From: Echinometra lucunter
Lineage: Eukaryota; Echinodermata; Echinoidea; Camarodonta; Echinometridae
Assembly: GCA_029962745.1 (NCBI GenBank)
Contig: CM057164.1
Location: forward strand, 27,970,543-28,034,542
Direction of reading: 5' to 3'
Length of the DNA stretch: 64,000 nucleotides
Part shown: positions 1 through 10,621 of the stretch, piece by piece
Layout: each line of letters begins with the position of its first letter
Position numbering within the stretch: position 1 is the stretch's first letter
Program-made: the position numbers and the translations under genes
Notes under the pieces: generated by a model
The model's input: the letters and a program-made list of their open reading frames with translations, nothing else
The model's database searches: none
Told to the model about the DNA's origin: nothing

Positions 1-680
1 AAAACTCTCTCAAATTAATGCTTGTCACATTTTTTCATGGATTTTACATGTATCATAATACGGTATATAGTATACAGTTTACCAATGTTTAGTCTTGTTT
101 CTTCTCACTCATCATTTTCAGGTGAATTCAGGGTCCTAACGTTAGGTCCTCTCGGTTGAAAATCTTGCCGCAGCCAGCCTCTATCTCTAGCTCTATTCGC
201 GCTCGCCTCCGCGCTTTTCGCAGGGAGCCGGAGATCAGCGAATTTGCGACTCGCATTTCAACCGGCCGTATTCAAACGATCGACCACGTACGTACGTTTG
301 GGCATATACGTACGAACGATGTTTTTTGTTGTTGTTGTTTCGTATTGGTAGCTCGTTGATACGATTGTAGAATAATAGAGAACAAACATTGATGATGATT
401 GGTGTTATTTTATAAATAGTTGTTGTTGAATCCAAAGAAAAGACTTCATAAAACAAACTTTTATCTAGCGTCCGTTCACACGACCCCCGGCAATTCTGTA
501 TTATGCAGCGTGCATACTGTACTAGTGCCTAGCGTACGCACAACAATCCCGCGACCGAGAAACTCTTAAGCTAATCCACTTCAATCTTTGCAACCGATTC
601 ACATGTCATTACAAACAGTACCTACAAATAATCTATGATATTTATTTGTGTAGCTTGGATGATTACTTTACACTTTACTT
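1..680. other. No recognised gene; CpG-rich patch at 130-330
   Basis: The stretch at 130-330 is unusually rich in CpG compared with its surroundings and has short open frames on both strands. It might contain an exon or 5' region of a neighbouring gene, but nothing in it is recognisable. The rest is AT-rich and featureless. Confidence 0.3.
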
Positions 681-682
681 AC

Positions 683-742
683 CTCTGAACGTTGCAGCAT
701 ACTCTTCAAACCCCACTCTCTCAACAGCTCTTCAACGTCCAT
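683..742 (-). CDS. Possible first coding exon of a leftward gene (partial)
   Basis: On the minus strand an ATG at 742 opens 20 codons (MDVEELLREWGLKSMLQRSE) that end exactly at a strong donor, GTAAGT, at 682 downward; the exon ends in phase 0. The stretch just upstream (743-830) contains an ATTGG box and a TACGTCA-like site, as expected near a promoter. The remaining exons would lie to the left, in 1-680 or outside the window, and I could not identify the next one. The leucine-rich 'LLREWGL' start resembles the beginning of SAM-like domains, but that is only an impression. It could also be a chance ORF beside a GT. Confidence 0.4.
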
Positions 743-1067
743 TTTCCAAATTACGCGAGGTGCGAAATATGCAGTGATGACGTATCTGTCAATTAGCCAA
801 TGAAATTACTAGTCGCAATCGAAAATGACCACGGGATCCTTTAACCACGCGCGGCTAACATCGCGTTGATGTCGTTTCAAGAAGAAGAAGAAGAAACTAC
901 GAGGAAAAATAACCGCGAACGTGGTTAATAATTTTCGACCACGGCAAAATGTCGTAAAAATAACCACGAATGATCCCTGTTTTTTTTAGAGTGTATGTAT
1001 TCATGAATTAATTAGCAAGGAAGAAAAGGATGGAGCGATATCAATTATGAAAAAAAATAACTTACCT

Positions 1068-1145
1068 ACACACACGCACCCATCCGCGCGGGCGCACACA
1101 ACGCACATGCACCCTCTCACACACTCACGCAACCTCCCTCAACCA

Positions 1146-1180
<35 letters not shown>

Positions 1181-1200
1181 GCGCGCGCGCACACACACGC
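1068..1200. repeat. CA/CG dinucleotide microsatellite
   Basis: A CA-rich tract becomes a pure (CA)n run at about 1150-1178, then (CG)n, then CA again. The alternating purine-pyrimidine sequence has Z-DNA potential. Confidence 0.9.
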
Positions 1201-2189
1201 AGCACTTTCTTTGAGTTTAACCATGGTTCCACAAGATTCATCCCGTCTTATCCCGGCTAAAGACCCATGCATGAGACCGACGTCGGAGGCTAGTTATGGT
1301 TTCGGTCTCGTCGCCTGTCGGCCTCCAGGGGTTCCCGTTCCGTCCCTTTCTTCAGGTTTTCCTTTGTTTGTTATAGTGGTCCCATCTAAAATGGGATTTA
1401 AGTTTTAATTCGTCATCAACTTGTTACCAGCCCCTTTTCATACTACAAAGGCATGCTCATCATGGCAATCAAAAATATCACAAGGGAGAAGAAATCAGCA
1501 TGAAATCCCATTCTGTATTGCAAACGTTTTGACCATTGAATAGGTGGTGTCGTTTACTCGACCTGAGATGAAGCATAACAGATGAGAAACATCTGTTACA
1601 TAGCTCGCTCATGTAGGTCAGTTATTTCTGTCCTATAAAGTTTTCATAACTACAAGGTTTATACGATCTTCGCCTGGGTTGTTTCATGTTTAAACTAAAT
1701 CAAGACGAGTGGCAAACTTCCTTATATCAGTTAAGTTTACTGTGCTAAGAACCCTTTACAGAAAACTCTTAATACACTGGCCCATAATTCTGGAATTCTC
1801 TTCATGAGTCATTCAAACAGTCACCAAGCGTATTTCGTTCAAACATGATATCAAGGTTCCAATAAATTATATGTCCCATCCTTATGCCTGTGTTTTTTTT
1901 TTCATGTATTGCACGTTTAGTGTGGTTTTGTGCTCTCTGTCTGAACTGATAATGTGATATCTCAGTTAGGGAACTGCTTTGCTTTCCAAGGTTTTCAACA
2001 ATATATTAGTGCTAACTACAGTTAGCATTTACATGCAGTTAGAACAATACACATACTAGGTTCACCATGATGATATTATTGGTTGCTAATGGTTTTCTAT
2101 GCCCCAAATGATTTCTGTAAAGTGTTGTCTTTGATTGTGGAAAAAAATGATTTAATAAAATAATGGAATTTCGAAATTTGAGAATGAAG

Positions 2190-2476
2190 AGGTATGAGGG
2201 AGGAGGGGAAGGAGAATGAGAAGGGGATATGGAAGAAGAGGAGGGGAGGAAGAGGAGACGGCGGTATAGATGAGGAGGATAGGAAGGACGGGGAAGTATG
2301 ATGGATATGGCGGAGGAGGAGGAGGGGATGAAGAGGAAGAAGAGGAGGTATGGATGAGGAGGAGGGAGGAGGAGGAAGAGGAGGAAGAGGAGATATGTAT
2401 GAAGAGGAGGAAGGGGAGGAGGAGGAGAAGTAGGAGGAGGAGAACGAGGAGGAGGAGGAGGAGGAGGAAAAAGAGA
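2190..2476. repeat. Purine-only GGA/GAA tract
   Basis: Nearly 290 bases of the plus strand are almost entirely A and G, mainly GGA and GAA triplets. The serine/proline-rich and glutamate/arginine-rich open frames here are by-products of this composition. Confidence 0.9.
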
Positions 2477-2579
2477 CAAAGACACTGCTACGTCCTCTGA
2501 CTTTATAGTAACTTTTTTTCCAAGCTTTTTTGCCTTTATTCAGATTTTCGTACACACAATCACAGAGGAACATAATTTT

Positions 2580-3850
2580 TCACAAAGTATAGATGTAATA
2601 CATTGTCTCATATAATAATAAAACAGACATATTTTCAAATATCTTTCCATATAGAAAGTACATATTCAATCAAGTATACAACAGTAATATTTTTTTTTAT
2701 GAAGTTTGAAATATTAAAATGCAACAATGATACTTCATATCATTAGTTCAATATAAATTAAGCAATCTGAATAAAGATTTTCCTAAATAAACAAAGTGAA
2801 AGGTGAAGGTGATGCCTCATAACCAACAAAAAGACAATTCAATATATTCTCATAAAATGACATGGTGCATTTTGTTTAAAATCCTAGATTTTGTTATCAT
2901 TATTGTAGGGTCTTGTGTATCAGTAGTGGATTGTAACCATAAAACTGTTTTTTTTTAAGAAACAAGCAGAAAACAAACAAACAAACAAACAGGAACAATA
3001 AATAATATATAAGTGTAAGGATCAATGAGAAAGTGAGGGAGTGAGCAGAAATTTCAAATCATATAATCAGCCCTCCTGCCTTAAGGAATAAAATTTTCCC
3101 ATTTTTAAAAAATGTATGACAATTTGTCCTTTATTTTTACTTTTTCATATTCAATTTTTTTAGTTCTCTACAGTCTTACATATTTCTGGTTTTCACCCTC
3201 CCATTTTTCGTTTACTGTAAATTATATATTTGACAAAGATCAATACATGATTCAATAATATATTGTCTTTCATATTTTCTCTGACACCAAGTAACACCTC
3301 AACCCATTGCATATTAAGAAACTTGAACATTTTTAGTTTGTTTCCCAACTCGTTCCATAATCTGGACACTGCAGTACATTTATGGAAGATATGATAATAT
3401 GTTTCTGCATCTTTCTACAAAATGAACATAAATTTGACTGTATAAATCCAAACTGATACAGTTTATCCTTGCAGAATACAATACCATATAAAAGTTTGTA
3501 CTGAAATTCCCTTAACTTCCAATCAAGAGTGGAAAATCTGGGGACTGAGAAACATTTTGCAATAGCCTACCTATCTAAATTCAAAGCTATTACCTCTGGA
3601 TGTTTAAACGCAAAAGAATCTTGGATTGTACCAATGAAAATGTTATACAAAATTTTGGAAGAGACAGACTCAAATGAATACATTGTTTTATTAACGTTTA
3701 AGTTAATTTTGGAAAAATCAATAGTGTCATTCAGAGTATCATCTCTCCCACTGCATGTTCTCTTAATCTTCCAAGCAGCTGGCAACTTGGTATATAGTTC
3801 ACTGACTAAAAATAAATCGTCTACGTTTAGACCTTTCCTTATGAAATAGT
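2580..3850 (-). mobile_element. 3' remnant of an L1/Tx1-like non-LTR retrotransposon
   Basis: Read on the minus strand from about 3850 downward, broken frames give text typical of the C-terminal part of L1/Tx1-like polyproteins: a 'W-x-LREFQYKLLYG' stretch, then a Cys/His cluster with CSFC near 3410-3450 followed by His and Cys residues and 'P-x-x-x-W'. This is the zinc-knuckle region found after the reverse transcriptase. The copy is 5'-truncated and has several stops and frameshifts. The AT-rich part from 2580 to 3300 is probably its 3' untranslated tail. Confidence 0.6.
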
Positions 3851-4157
3851 CCCCTGATCTATCTTACCTTCTGCGTCCATCAAATGTTTAACATGAAAAA
3901 TGTCTACATGAAATAATTTTGCATTATAAAGAATTATCCTAACCCTCGATAAAATTATTGTTAAAGATAATTTGATTTTCATTATGTGTTTCCTTGACAA
4001 TACATTCCTTCTGTTTTATATAATTCCAGATATTAAAAAAATATAGATACTTTTTTGTTTTGAATAATATTTTATTCTTCCTCTTGAGATATACATTTCA
4101 AGAAATAATCACATATAATATATATGAATGTATATAACATACGCTAACAGTACATAA

Positions 4158-4880
4158 CTGTCCAGCGCCCTCTACGCATGAAGAATGTGTCCAGAATGTG
4201 TCAGCCACGTAGAGGTGGTTTGGCTTAGTGGATAAGTCTCCGCACTTTGAACCAGAAGGTCCGTGGTTCGAATCCCTGCCACGGCACTTATATCCCTTGG
4301 CAAGTCATAAATCTACATTAAATATTTGCCACGTCTTTCGGATGGCGACGTTAAAGGACGGTCCCAGACGTAAAAAAAATATCATATTCGATTGATACAC
4401 ATCTGTAAAATCCCAATTCAACAACAACAACAGCCAGGCGGTACCATTTGAGGATAAGAGATCATGGACATAGATGCAGGTTATATCTTGTTTAATGAAC
4501 AAAGAAAAAGATTCACCCTTTCCACCGGAGTTAACTATGAGAAACGTGATGTTTGGCGAAAACGCAATATGAAATCTACAGAAGACATTCTCGATCCCAC
4601 AAGAAAAGCCAATATCTTCATAACAATCCCTTCTTCTTTTTTCATTAAGTTTGATAAATAAACATTTTATTACATTAAAAGGTTTGCTAGTCTGTTATTC
4701 GGTAACTTGTGTCATAACTCACATGCCACCCCTTTTCTTTCTTTGTAATCTATCCAATCCTCACTATTTCTTTTTTAAATAGAAGGTGTCTTCTCAATAA
4801 TGGGGCATGCATATACCACGACATAAAGTTGAGGGGTGGGTTATCTGGGTGTGCGTTATTGTGTGAGAGTGACTGTGACT
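4158..4880 (+). pseudogene. Broken copy of a gene-B-type tail exon
   Basis: Bases 4158-4187 match the gene B tail exon at about 24541-24570 almost exactly. After an inserted SINE the match resumes: 'NYEKRDVWRKRN' (about 4530-4572) corresponds to 'SYENRDVWRKRN' of gene B (24730-24765). The 3' flank also matches (about 4800-4880 with 24940-25020), so this is a genomic duplication and not a processed copy. No upstream exons (signal peptide, WSC, transmembrane) are present to the left. The SINE interrupts the frame, so it is a pseudogene. Confidence 0.75.
4209..4437 (+). mobile_element. tRNA-derived SINE
   Basis: The head is tRNA-like, with an A-box (TGGCTTAGTGGATAAG) and a B-box (GGTTCGAATCCC), followed by a non-tRNA body and a CAA-rich tail near 4420-4433. 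It sits inside the broken tail exon. The tRNA part lacks clean stems and is followed by SINE body, so it is not a functional tRNA gene. Confidence 0.8.
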
Positions 4881-5217
4881 GTGGAGAAGCCACAAACTTG
4901 GTAGGCATGGTAGGGGGATGGGTAAAAAAAAAAACCCATCAAAGAATCAAGTGTAGATTCCATAAAGAAATGAAGAGCTTTAACTCTGTTGATCTCACGA
5001 TTAAAAAAAACCCCTAAAAATGTCTGTTTTATTTTCAGGTACCTTCTCGGTCTGATTTTGAGATATTGTTGTTCTTGTGAACATTGATTCCTTAATTTTT
5101 GATTGATTATTGTTGTTGATTATTTTGTAAATAATTTTGTAAACTGAACGTTTTCACGTTCCGAGTTCCGTGTTCTTTTATTTTGAACAAACCTACTATT
5201 AAATTGAATTGAACATG

Positions 5218-5440
5218 AGCAATGTGGTCAATTGGTGAAGGCTCTCTCATAAGAGAGGTCCTTTGTTTGATCCTCGTCCCGTGTTTACACCCTTCCACAA
5301 GATGTTTTGCTCACAGGTGTAATAAATGGTTACCTGGCATTGATGGGGTAATAACATTTGCAGGGCCTGCAGGAAGAGCATTAGCAATACTGATCACTGG
5401 TGATGTGACTACTCTGGGTAAATAAAACCCAATTGTTATT
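5218..5440 (+). mobile_element. tRNA-derived SINE, second family
   Basis: A tRNA-like head (TGTGGTCAATTGGTGAAGG ... GTTTGATCC) is followed by a body ending in a GCAGG...GGAAGAGCA...CTACTCTGGGTAAATAAA tail. The tail resembles those of the elements at 16280-16500 and 52950-53190. Confidence 0.6.
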
Positions 5441-5444
5441 TTTT

Positions 5445-5960
5445 AAAAGAACTTTTTAAAGCTTCGAAAGACGTTAGTGTGGCTCTGAAGATAAGAATTA
5501 AACACTGGATAATTTGTGAGAGGAGTATGACATAAAACAGTATGATGCCATACATAAACCGTACTTCAATATCTTGTGCAAGTATGTTTCTAAAGCAAAT
5601 TTGATCTGCGAATTATGTTAGTGAAAGAATTGCGGCTACAGATCATTGTCTATTATAGCTTAGCTACCTAACGGAATGCATCATAATCATGCACAGACAT
5701 GTAAATGATCTCCTTCAAGTGCTCCGAAACTGTAATAAGAAACCGCTGTAAAACCGCTGTAAATATTCTGTCCAAACCGGAAGAAGCACTGTAATGAAAA
5801 TAGAAAATCACGCCACTTTCATGCGCCTTGAGCACTCCACATGCATTAGACGCGATTTACACATAAGTTACACTTATCATTGTTATTATCATTAATATTT
5901 GCCACTAGATATGCGTTTGTCCTTATCAGGACCGACATAGTTTTTCTATTTTCTTTTGTT
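5445..5960. other. Intergenic, nothing recognised
   Basis: AT-rich sequence without convincing coding frames, RNA genes or clear repeats. Confidence 0.5.
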
Positions 5961-5965
5961 TCTTT

Positions 5966-6968
5966 TCATATACACACTCATAGATTGGTTGGTCAATTTT
6001 TTAACCAACTTTCAACCAACGTTGGGTCGTATGCTGTCCATTAACCATTTGGGCATTTATTGCCCAAATTCTGTTGGTTAATTAAATAACCTAATATTGG
6101 GTAACCTTCCACCTGACGGCATTCCATAGAAACGATTCGCTACCTGAATAATCTCCACGTTTTCAATGAAAGGAAAATCAACCACTCAGGCAAGGAGCCG
6201 TTTCTATTGAATGCCGTCGGGTGAAGGATTTTCCTTTAAAGTAACAGGAATTCGGTCGCCAAAGTAGCAAATTTTGAAAATGACATTGCCTCGCAAAATG
6301 AGCCCTAACGTCTAAATGCGTGAGTCAAAATGGGTGATCTTGGTGTGATTTTACTGGGAAATGAATTTTCTTTTGAATATATTAAATCACTATCACCTTA
6401 TATCATACATCTCCCTAAAATTAAGGATCACAAATGTTCCGTTCTTTTGGGACCACCCTGTATAGAGATTATTGATTCACACCTGTTTACCCATAAACCT
6501 ACCCGACCCTGCCGTATTCTATTCTAATACCTATCCTACATAGACTATGTTATCCTATCCTATCCTATCCTATCCTATGCTATCCAATTGATACACTAGA
6601 ATGCAAGCTGCTATGTACCAAGTATAATTTTATATGTGCTTTGTAACGATTAGTAAATCAAGCCCACCCTAAAGCATACGCTAATGAAAATTCATGAATA
6701 TTCATTAAATTTTGCCAAATTTGTAGAAAAAAATACCCAACTAGTGGATACTTTCAGGGAATTAACGAACTGTAAGAATGAATACTACCCAACATCCATA
6801 TGACCATGCGTGTTGGTAGGAATATGACCAACAGAATATGATCAAAATGTTTTCAACACAAAATGGTCAAATGGTCTTTACTAAATTTGGGCAAGATTTG
6901 CACAGCTTTGGGCAAAATTCTAACCAACAATGTGTTACGCAACTGAATTGACCCATTTTTTAAAGAGT
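5966..6968. mobile_element. Candidate inverted-repeat (MITE-like) element with nested hairpin
   Basis: The left end (CACTC...GGTCAATTTTTTAACCAAC) and the right end (GACCCATTTTTTAAAGAGTG) are rough inverted repeats, and CCAAC/GTTGG motifs recur inside. Nested within is a 115-base hairpin element (about 6112-6227) whose arms begin CACCTGACGGCATTC and end GAATGCCGTCGGGTG. A (TATCC)n run lies at 6551-6578. The boundaries of the outer element are approximate. Confidence 0.4.
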
Positions 6969-6974
6969 GCAGTA

Positions 6975-8780
6975 CGTTTTTCCTTATACTGGACCCCAAG
7001 GAGAAACAGCGTGGTAATTAGCACGCTTAGTGGGCAATCCAGCCATTCCGTTATTTATTTACCCTGTTTACTGTTTAAAGTTCTTCAATCTTTTCAGTTG
7101 ACCCCCCACACATATACACACATGCCCCCCCCCCACACACACACATACACATTAAAGTATTATTGACTTTCTTCTCTACATTTTTGGTCAATTTCTGTCT
7201 AATTTGTAATAAAAGAGCTGTTTCCTTTATCAGAGATTGTTGTCTCAAGTAACCGCTTACTTGGCGTGAAAATCATTCATTAAACAGGGCGCCTTATGTT
7301 AAAAAACGCGCATTAATACGTCAACTCTCATGTTAAAGGTGTAAGAAAAAATATGAATTGATCGAAATCAACTGATTCATCCCTTTGACACTTGTTTGAA
7401 ATTATTTCTCGTCTTTACAAGCAGAGTAATCGTTCTAAATAATTAACCTCACGGGCGGCGCTACGGGAAGGGGGGGGGGGACGGCCGCCCCCGACGATTT
7501 TGAAAGTTATTGAATAAAAAGAAGTAAAAGAAGGGGGGAAATAGGATGAATAAAGAAAAGAACTGCCAAACAGAGGGCAGGTTCGTACAACTGTACAAAA
7601 GCCATATAATTTATTTACTTAAAACGTGAATAAACCCATCTGTGGGTCATCTTGCCTTCCTATCAAAATACCCTGGCGTAGCCCCTGATTATTCCTCAAA
7701 TTTTATTGGTTGAATTGGTTAAAATGCAAAACTACCAAATAATGATTTATTGTACTTTATTCTTCCACCAAGTATCCAAAGTTCCTTTATTTTGGACACA
7801 GAACATGCAGAAGGGCGTTATAACTAAAATCAAAATCATAAACATAGGAGAAACACACTAGAATGCTGTTCTGACTGTGAAGATACTTCCATCTGTCTGG
7901 ATTTCAGACTAATAATGCCCTTGGTATATGCTGCATCATTATGTTTGGGAACCTTAACTACAAGCATTGCTTTCAAGGGTTCCGCCAAAATGCAGTTTGC
8001 ATCTATGTTTTCAATTACTTAATTATTTAAAACATATAAACTAAAACTATATATAGTGAATCTTAATCGTTGGTATTTTATGCTTGTATTGATTTTGTAA
8101 AGTGAAAATTTCTATCAATTATTTGTTGCTTTTGTGGAAATAAATGAAACGAAATAAAATGAAATGTTTGAAAGAAATAAGTGTCTTTTTTTTAGAGAGA
8201 GAGAGAGATTGTAGCATGTGCACATCCACTAGCTTGCTTTTTGCTTGAAGATGTAGGCACCAGCATGTAAACATGTGGGTTTTGTGTATCCACCGACTAT
8301 AATAAATGGAAATGGAATGAATAGAAATTATGGTCGTTTGAGAAGTCATAATGGTCTAATTAATTTTCTTAATGTCTCTTTAGATCTGAAACTCTGCTGT
8401 CATGTGACAACTGTCCAATTAAGTCATTCACTTTCTTGGGAAGATAAGCATTGACGTTAACCCCGGGGGATGGGGGTATATATCCACCACCACCTTTTGG
8501 AAAATGGGGTGACATGTACAAATTACCCACACTTTTCAGAGAAGAAATTTTATTTCAATCAATTGTTGTTGAAATTGTTGATAAATCTATGATAAACAAC
8601 GGTTATAGTAGTAAATTGTCCATTTGAAATACTATTAAAAGCCAGAGATAGGGTTTGCTTTGAATTGTTTGTGAATGAATGAATTGTCTTCATAGGTATG
8701 ATTAGCACAGGTAGTAACGCAGTTTAAATGAGACAGTGATATCAAATATCCGACAGTTCATCTACATACATACTGGCTAT
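6975..8780. other. Intergenic, nothing recognised
   Basis: AT-rich sequence with a short C-run (7125-7135), a G-run/GGCCGCCCCC patch (7468-7490) and a (GA)n run near 8195. The stretch at 8455-8540 resembles one in intron 1 of genes D and C (46084-46200 and 61430-61560). No gene is supported. Confidence 0.5.
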
Positions 8781-8860
8781 GTCTCGAACCGCGCATTATT
8801 CAGGTGGTGTGAAATTACAGCAGCCCTTTAATTTTCTTCTGTTTATGGCGAGACCTATGT

Positions 8861-8874
8861 GTTTCAGTTTCATT
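8861..8874 (+). promoter_or_regulatory. ISRE/IRF-like element upstream of gene A
   Basis: GTTTCAGTTTCATT (complement AATGAAACTGAAAC) fits the GAAANNGAAA core bound by interferon regulatory factors. It lies about 400 bases before the gene A start codon, inside a block conserved with the upstream regions of genes C and D (a GTCTCGACATAA-like stretch lies next to it). The match is seen in the sequence; the function is inferred. Confidence 0.5.
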
Positions 8875-9268
8875 AAGCAGTGATTAACATAAAAACTTAT
8901 TTATTCAGCACTGCTTCATTACTAGTCTGAACCTGTAAATCACTTTCGTTAGTTCTAGTCCGCGGTGATCTAAAAAGCAACTCTCACTTCATAAAACTTT
9001 GTCTTCTGAGTATCATATTGATAACTTCATATTGACTTTCTGCAGAAGATCAAGGAAATAAACCACTGCAAAAAGATTTGTTTGGTGACTTAAATGAAAG
9101 TACATGTCTTGTGATACCACTTAAACCATATGCAAATATTTCTATTGGGTTCATGCAGAGACAGTGACAGGAGGCACGTGTAAACATTGGTCTCATTTCT
9201 TATCAAGCTGTATAGTTCTACAACTGAACTTTGTTTTCATTGAACGTCAGAAACAACTTTCTGTGACC

Positions 9269-10299
9269 ATGATGGTTTGGGTATTGTTCGTGATGACCAC
9301 ACTTCTTAAAATGAATTCCATAGGAGCTGATGGTCTATATGGTGAGTGAATTACAGTTTAAAGGCATTGGCTAACTTTGTGAGCAGCTCATTTAAAAAAT
9401 TCTCAAACTAAGATGAAACATGTGTATTAGTACATGTATTTAGAAACTCTGAAACCAACCATAATTTGAAATGAAAAACAGTCAATAAGACGCAAATGCT
9501 GATTTTATTAGTGTTGGTCTCACAAGACACTTTAGCTAGAGGAGCATTTTCAACCAATTCAAATAAAAGCCGTTGGTTGCACCTCTCTTCTTGTAGTATA
9601 CATGATATGCATACAGACACATACACACACCACCGTACTGTACACTACATGTACATGATATGCATACACATACACTGTGCAGGTGAACTCTGTGCACATG
9701 TCCTGTCTGTGCAACGAACCACTATATTTTCTTCAAACATTGGTTTACATTTTTAATATTTAAAAATACTTACTGTCGACATTATACTTTGAAACTTTCG
9801 GACAGGTATTTTAAAATTATAACTTTTGTGTTTATACCATTGTCAAGTAACAAAATGAGAATTTTTAAAATTCTCACAATGTTAGCCTTTTACTTTAATC
9901 GTCCTTATATTGTGGCATAACCATATTAACTATTAGTGATAACATCTTTACATAACATCCATACCAGGGGTGGAATAGGGTCCTCCATAGTATTATAAAC
10001 ACACTGGTGTTCTTATGTCATTTACTGTTTACCATTTAAACAGTTGAAATACAAATTCATATCAAAATCTCATTCATTTTATTTTTCTCTTGAAATAAGT
10101 TTCCAGTAGATTTTTAAAGAAAGAATACGTTTTGAGCCAGGTCTCAATTGTTGAGACCTGGAATTGGTGAGTTTCCTTTCTTGGTTAAGCAATTAAGAGG
10201 TGAGTTAAGAAATCTTAATGCATTTGTGTGTTTTTTTTTCCAGATTATTACATTATGAACTTAATTTGTATGGGATGGATTCTTTAAAAAATAGACATG

Positions 10300-10354
<55 letters not shown>

Positions 10355-10551
10355 TTGACAATGCAAACAGCTTTGGCAACTCTCTTGTAAATAACAAAAA
10401 ATGCCTCCGCCGGGAATAGAACCCGTGTCACCCGGGTCACCCGGCGAAGGCATTTTTTCAACCCTTGATGATTCAAAATGGACGACAGCTCTGGGGAACA
10501 TCGAGGGAGCTACGCAATCATTATTCTCCCATTTTCATTTCTTTCAGTGTT

Positions 10552-10621
<70 letters not shown>

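Noticed and set aside
2039..2573. Proline/serine-rich frames of about 150 codons
   Set aside because: They arise from the purine-only tract and have no protein signature.
4209..4285. Possible tRNA gene (also heads at 16430-16500, 43700-43773, 52950-53020, 59050-59130)
   Set aside because: A- and B-boxes are present, but stems are imperfect and each is followed by a SINE body and tail, so they are SINE heads.
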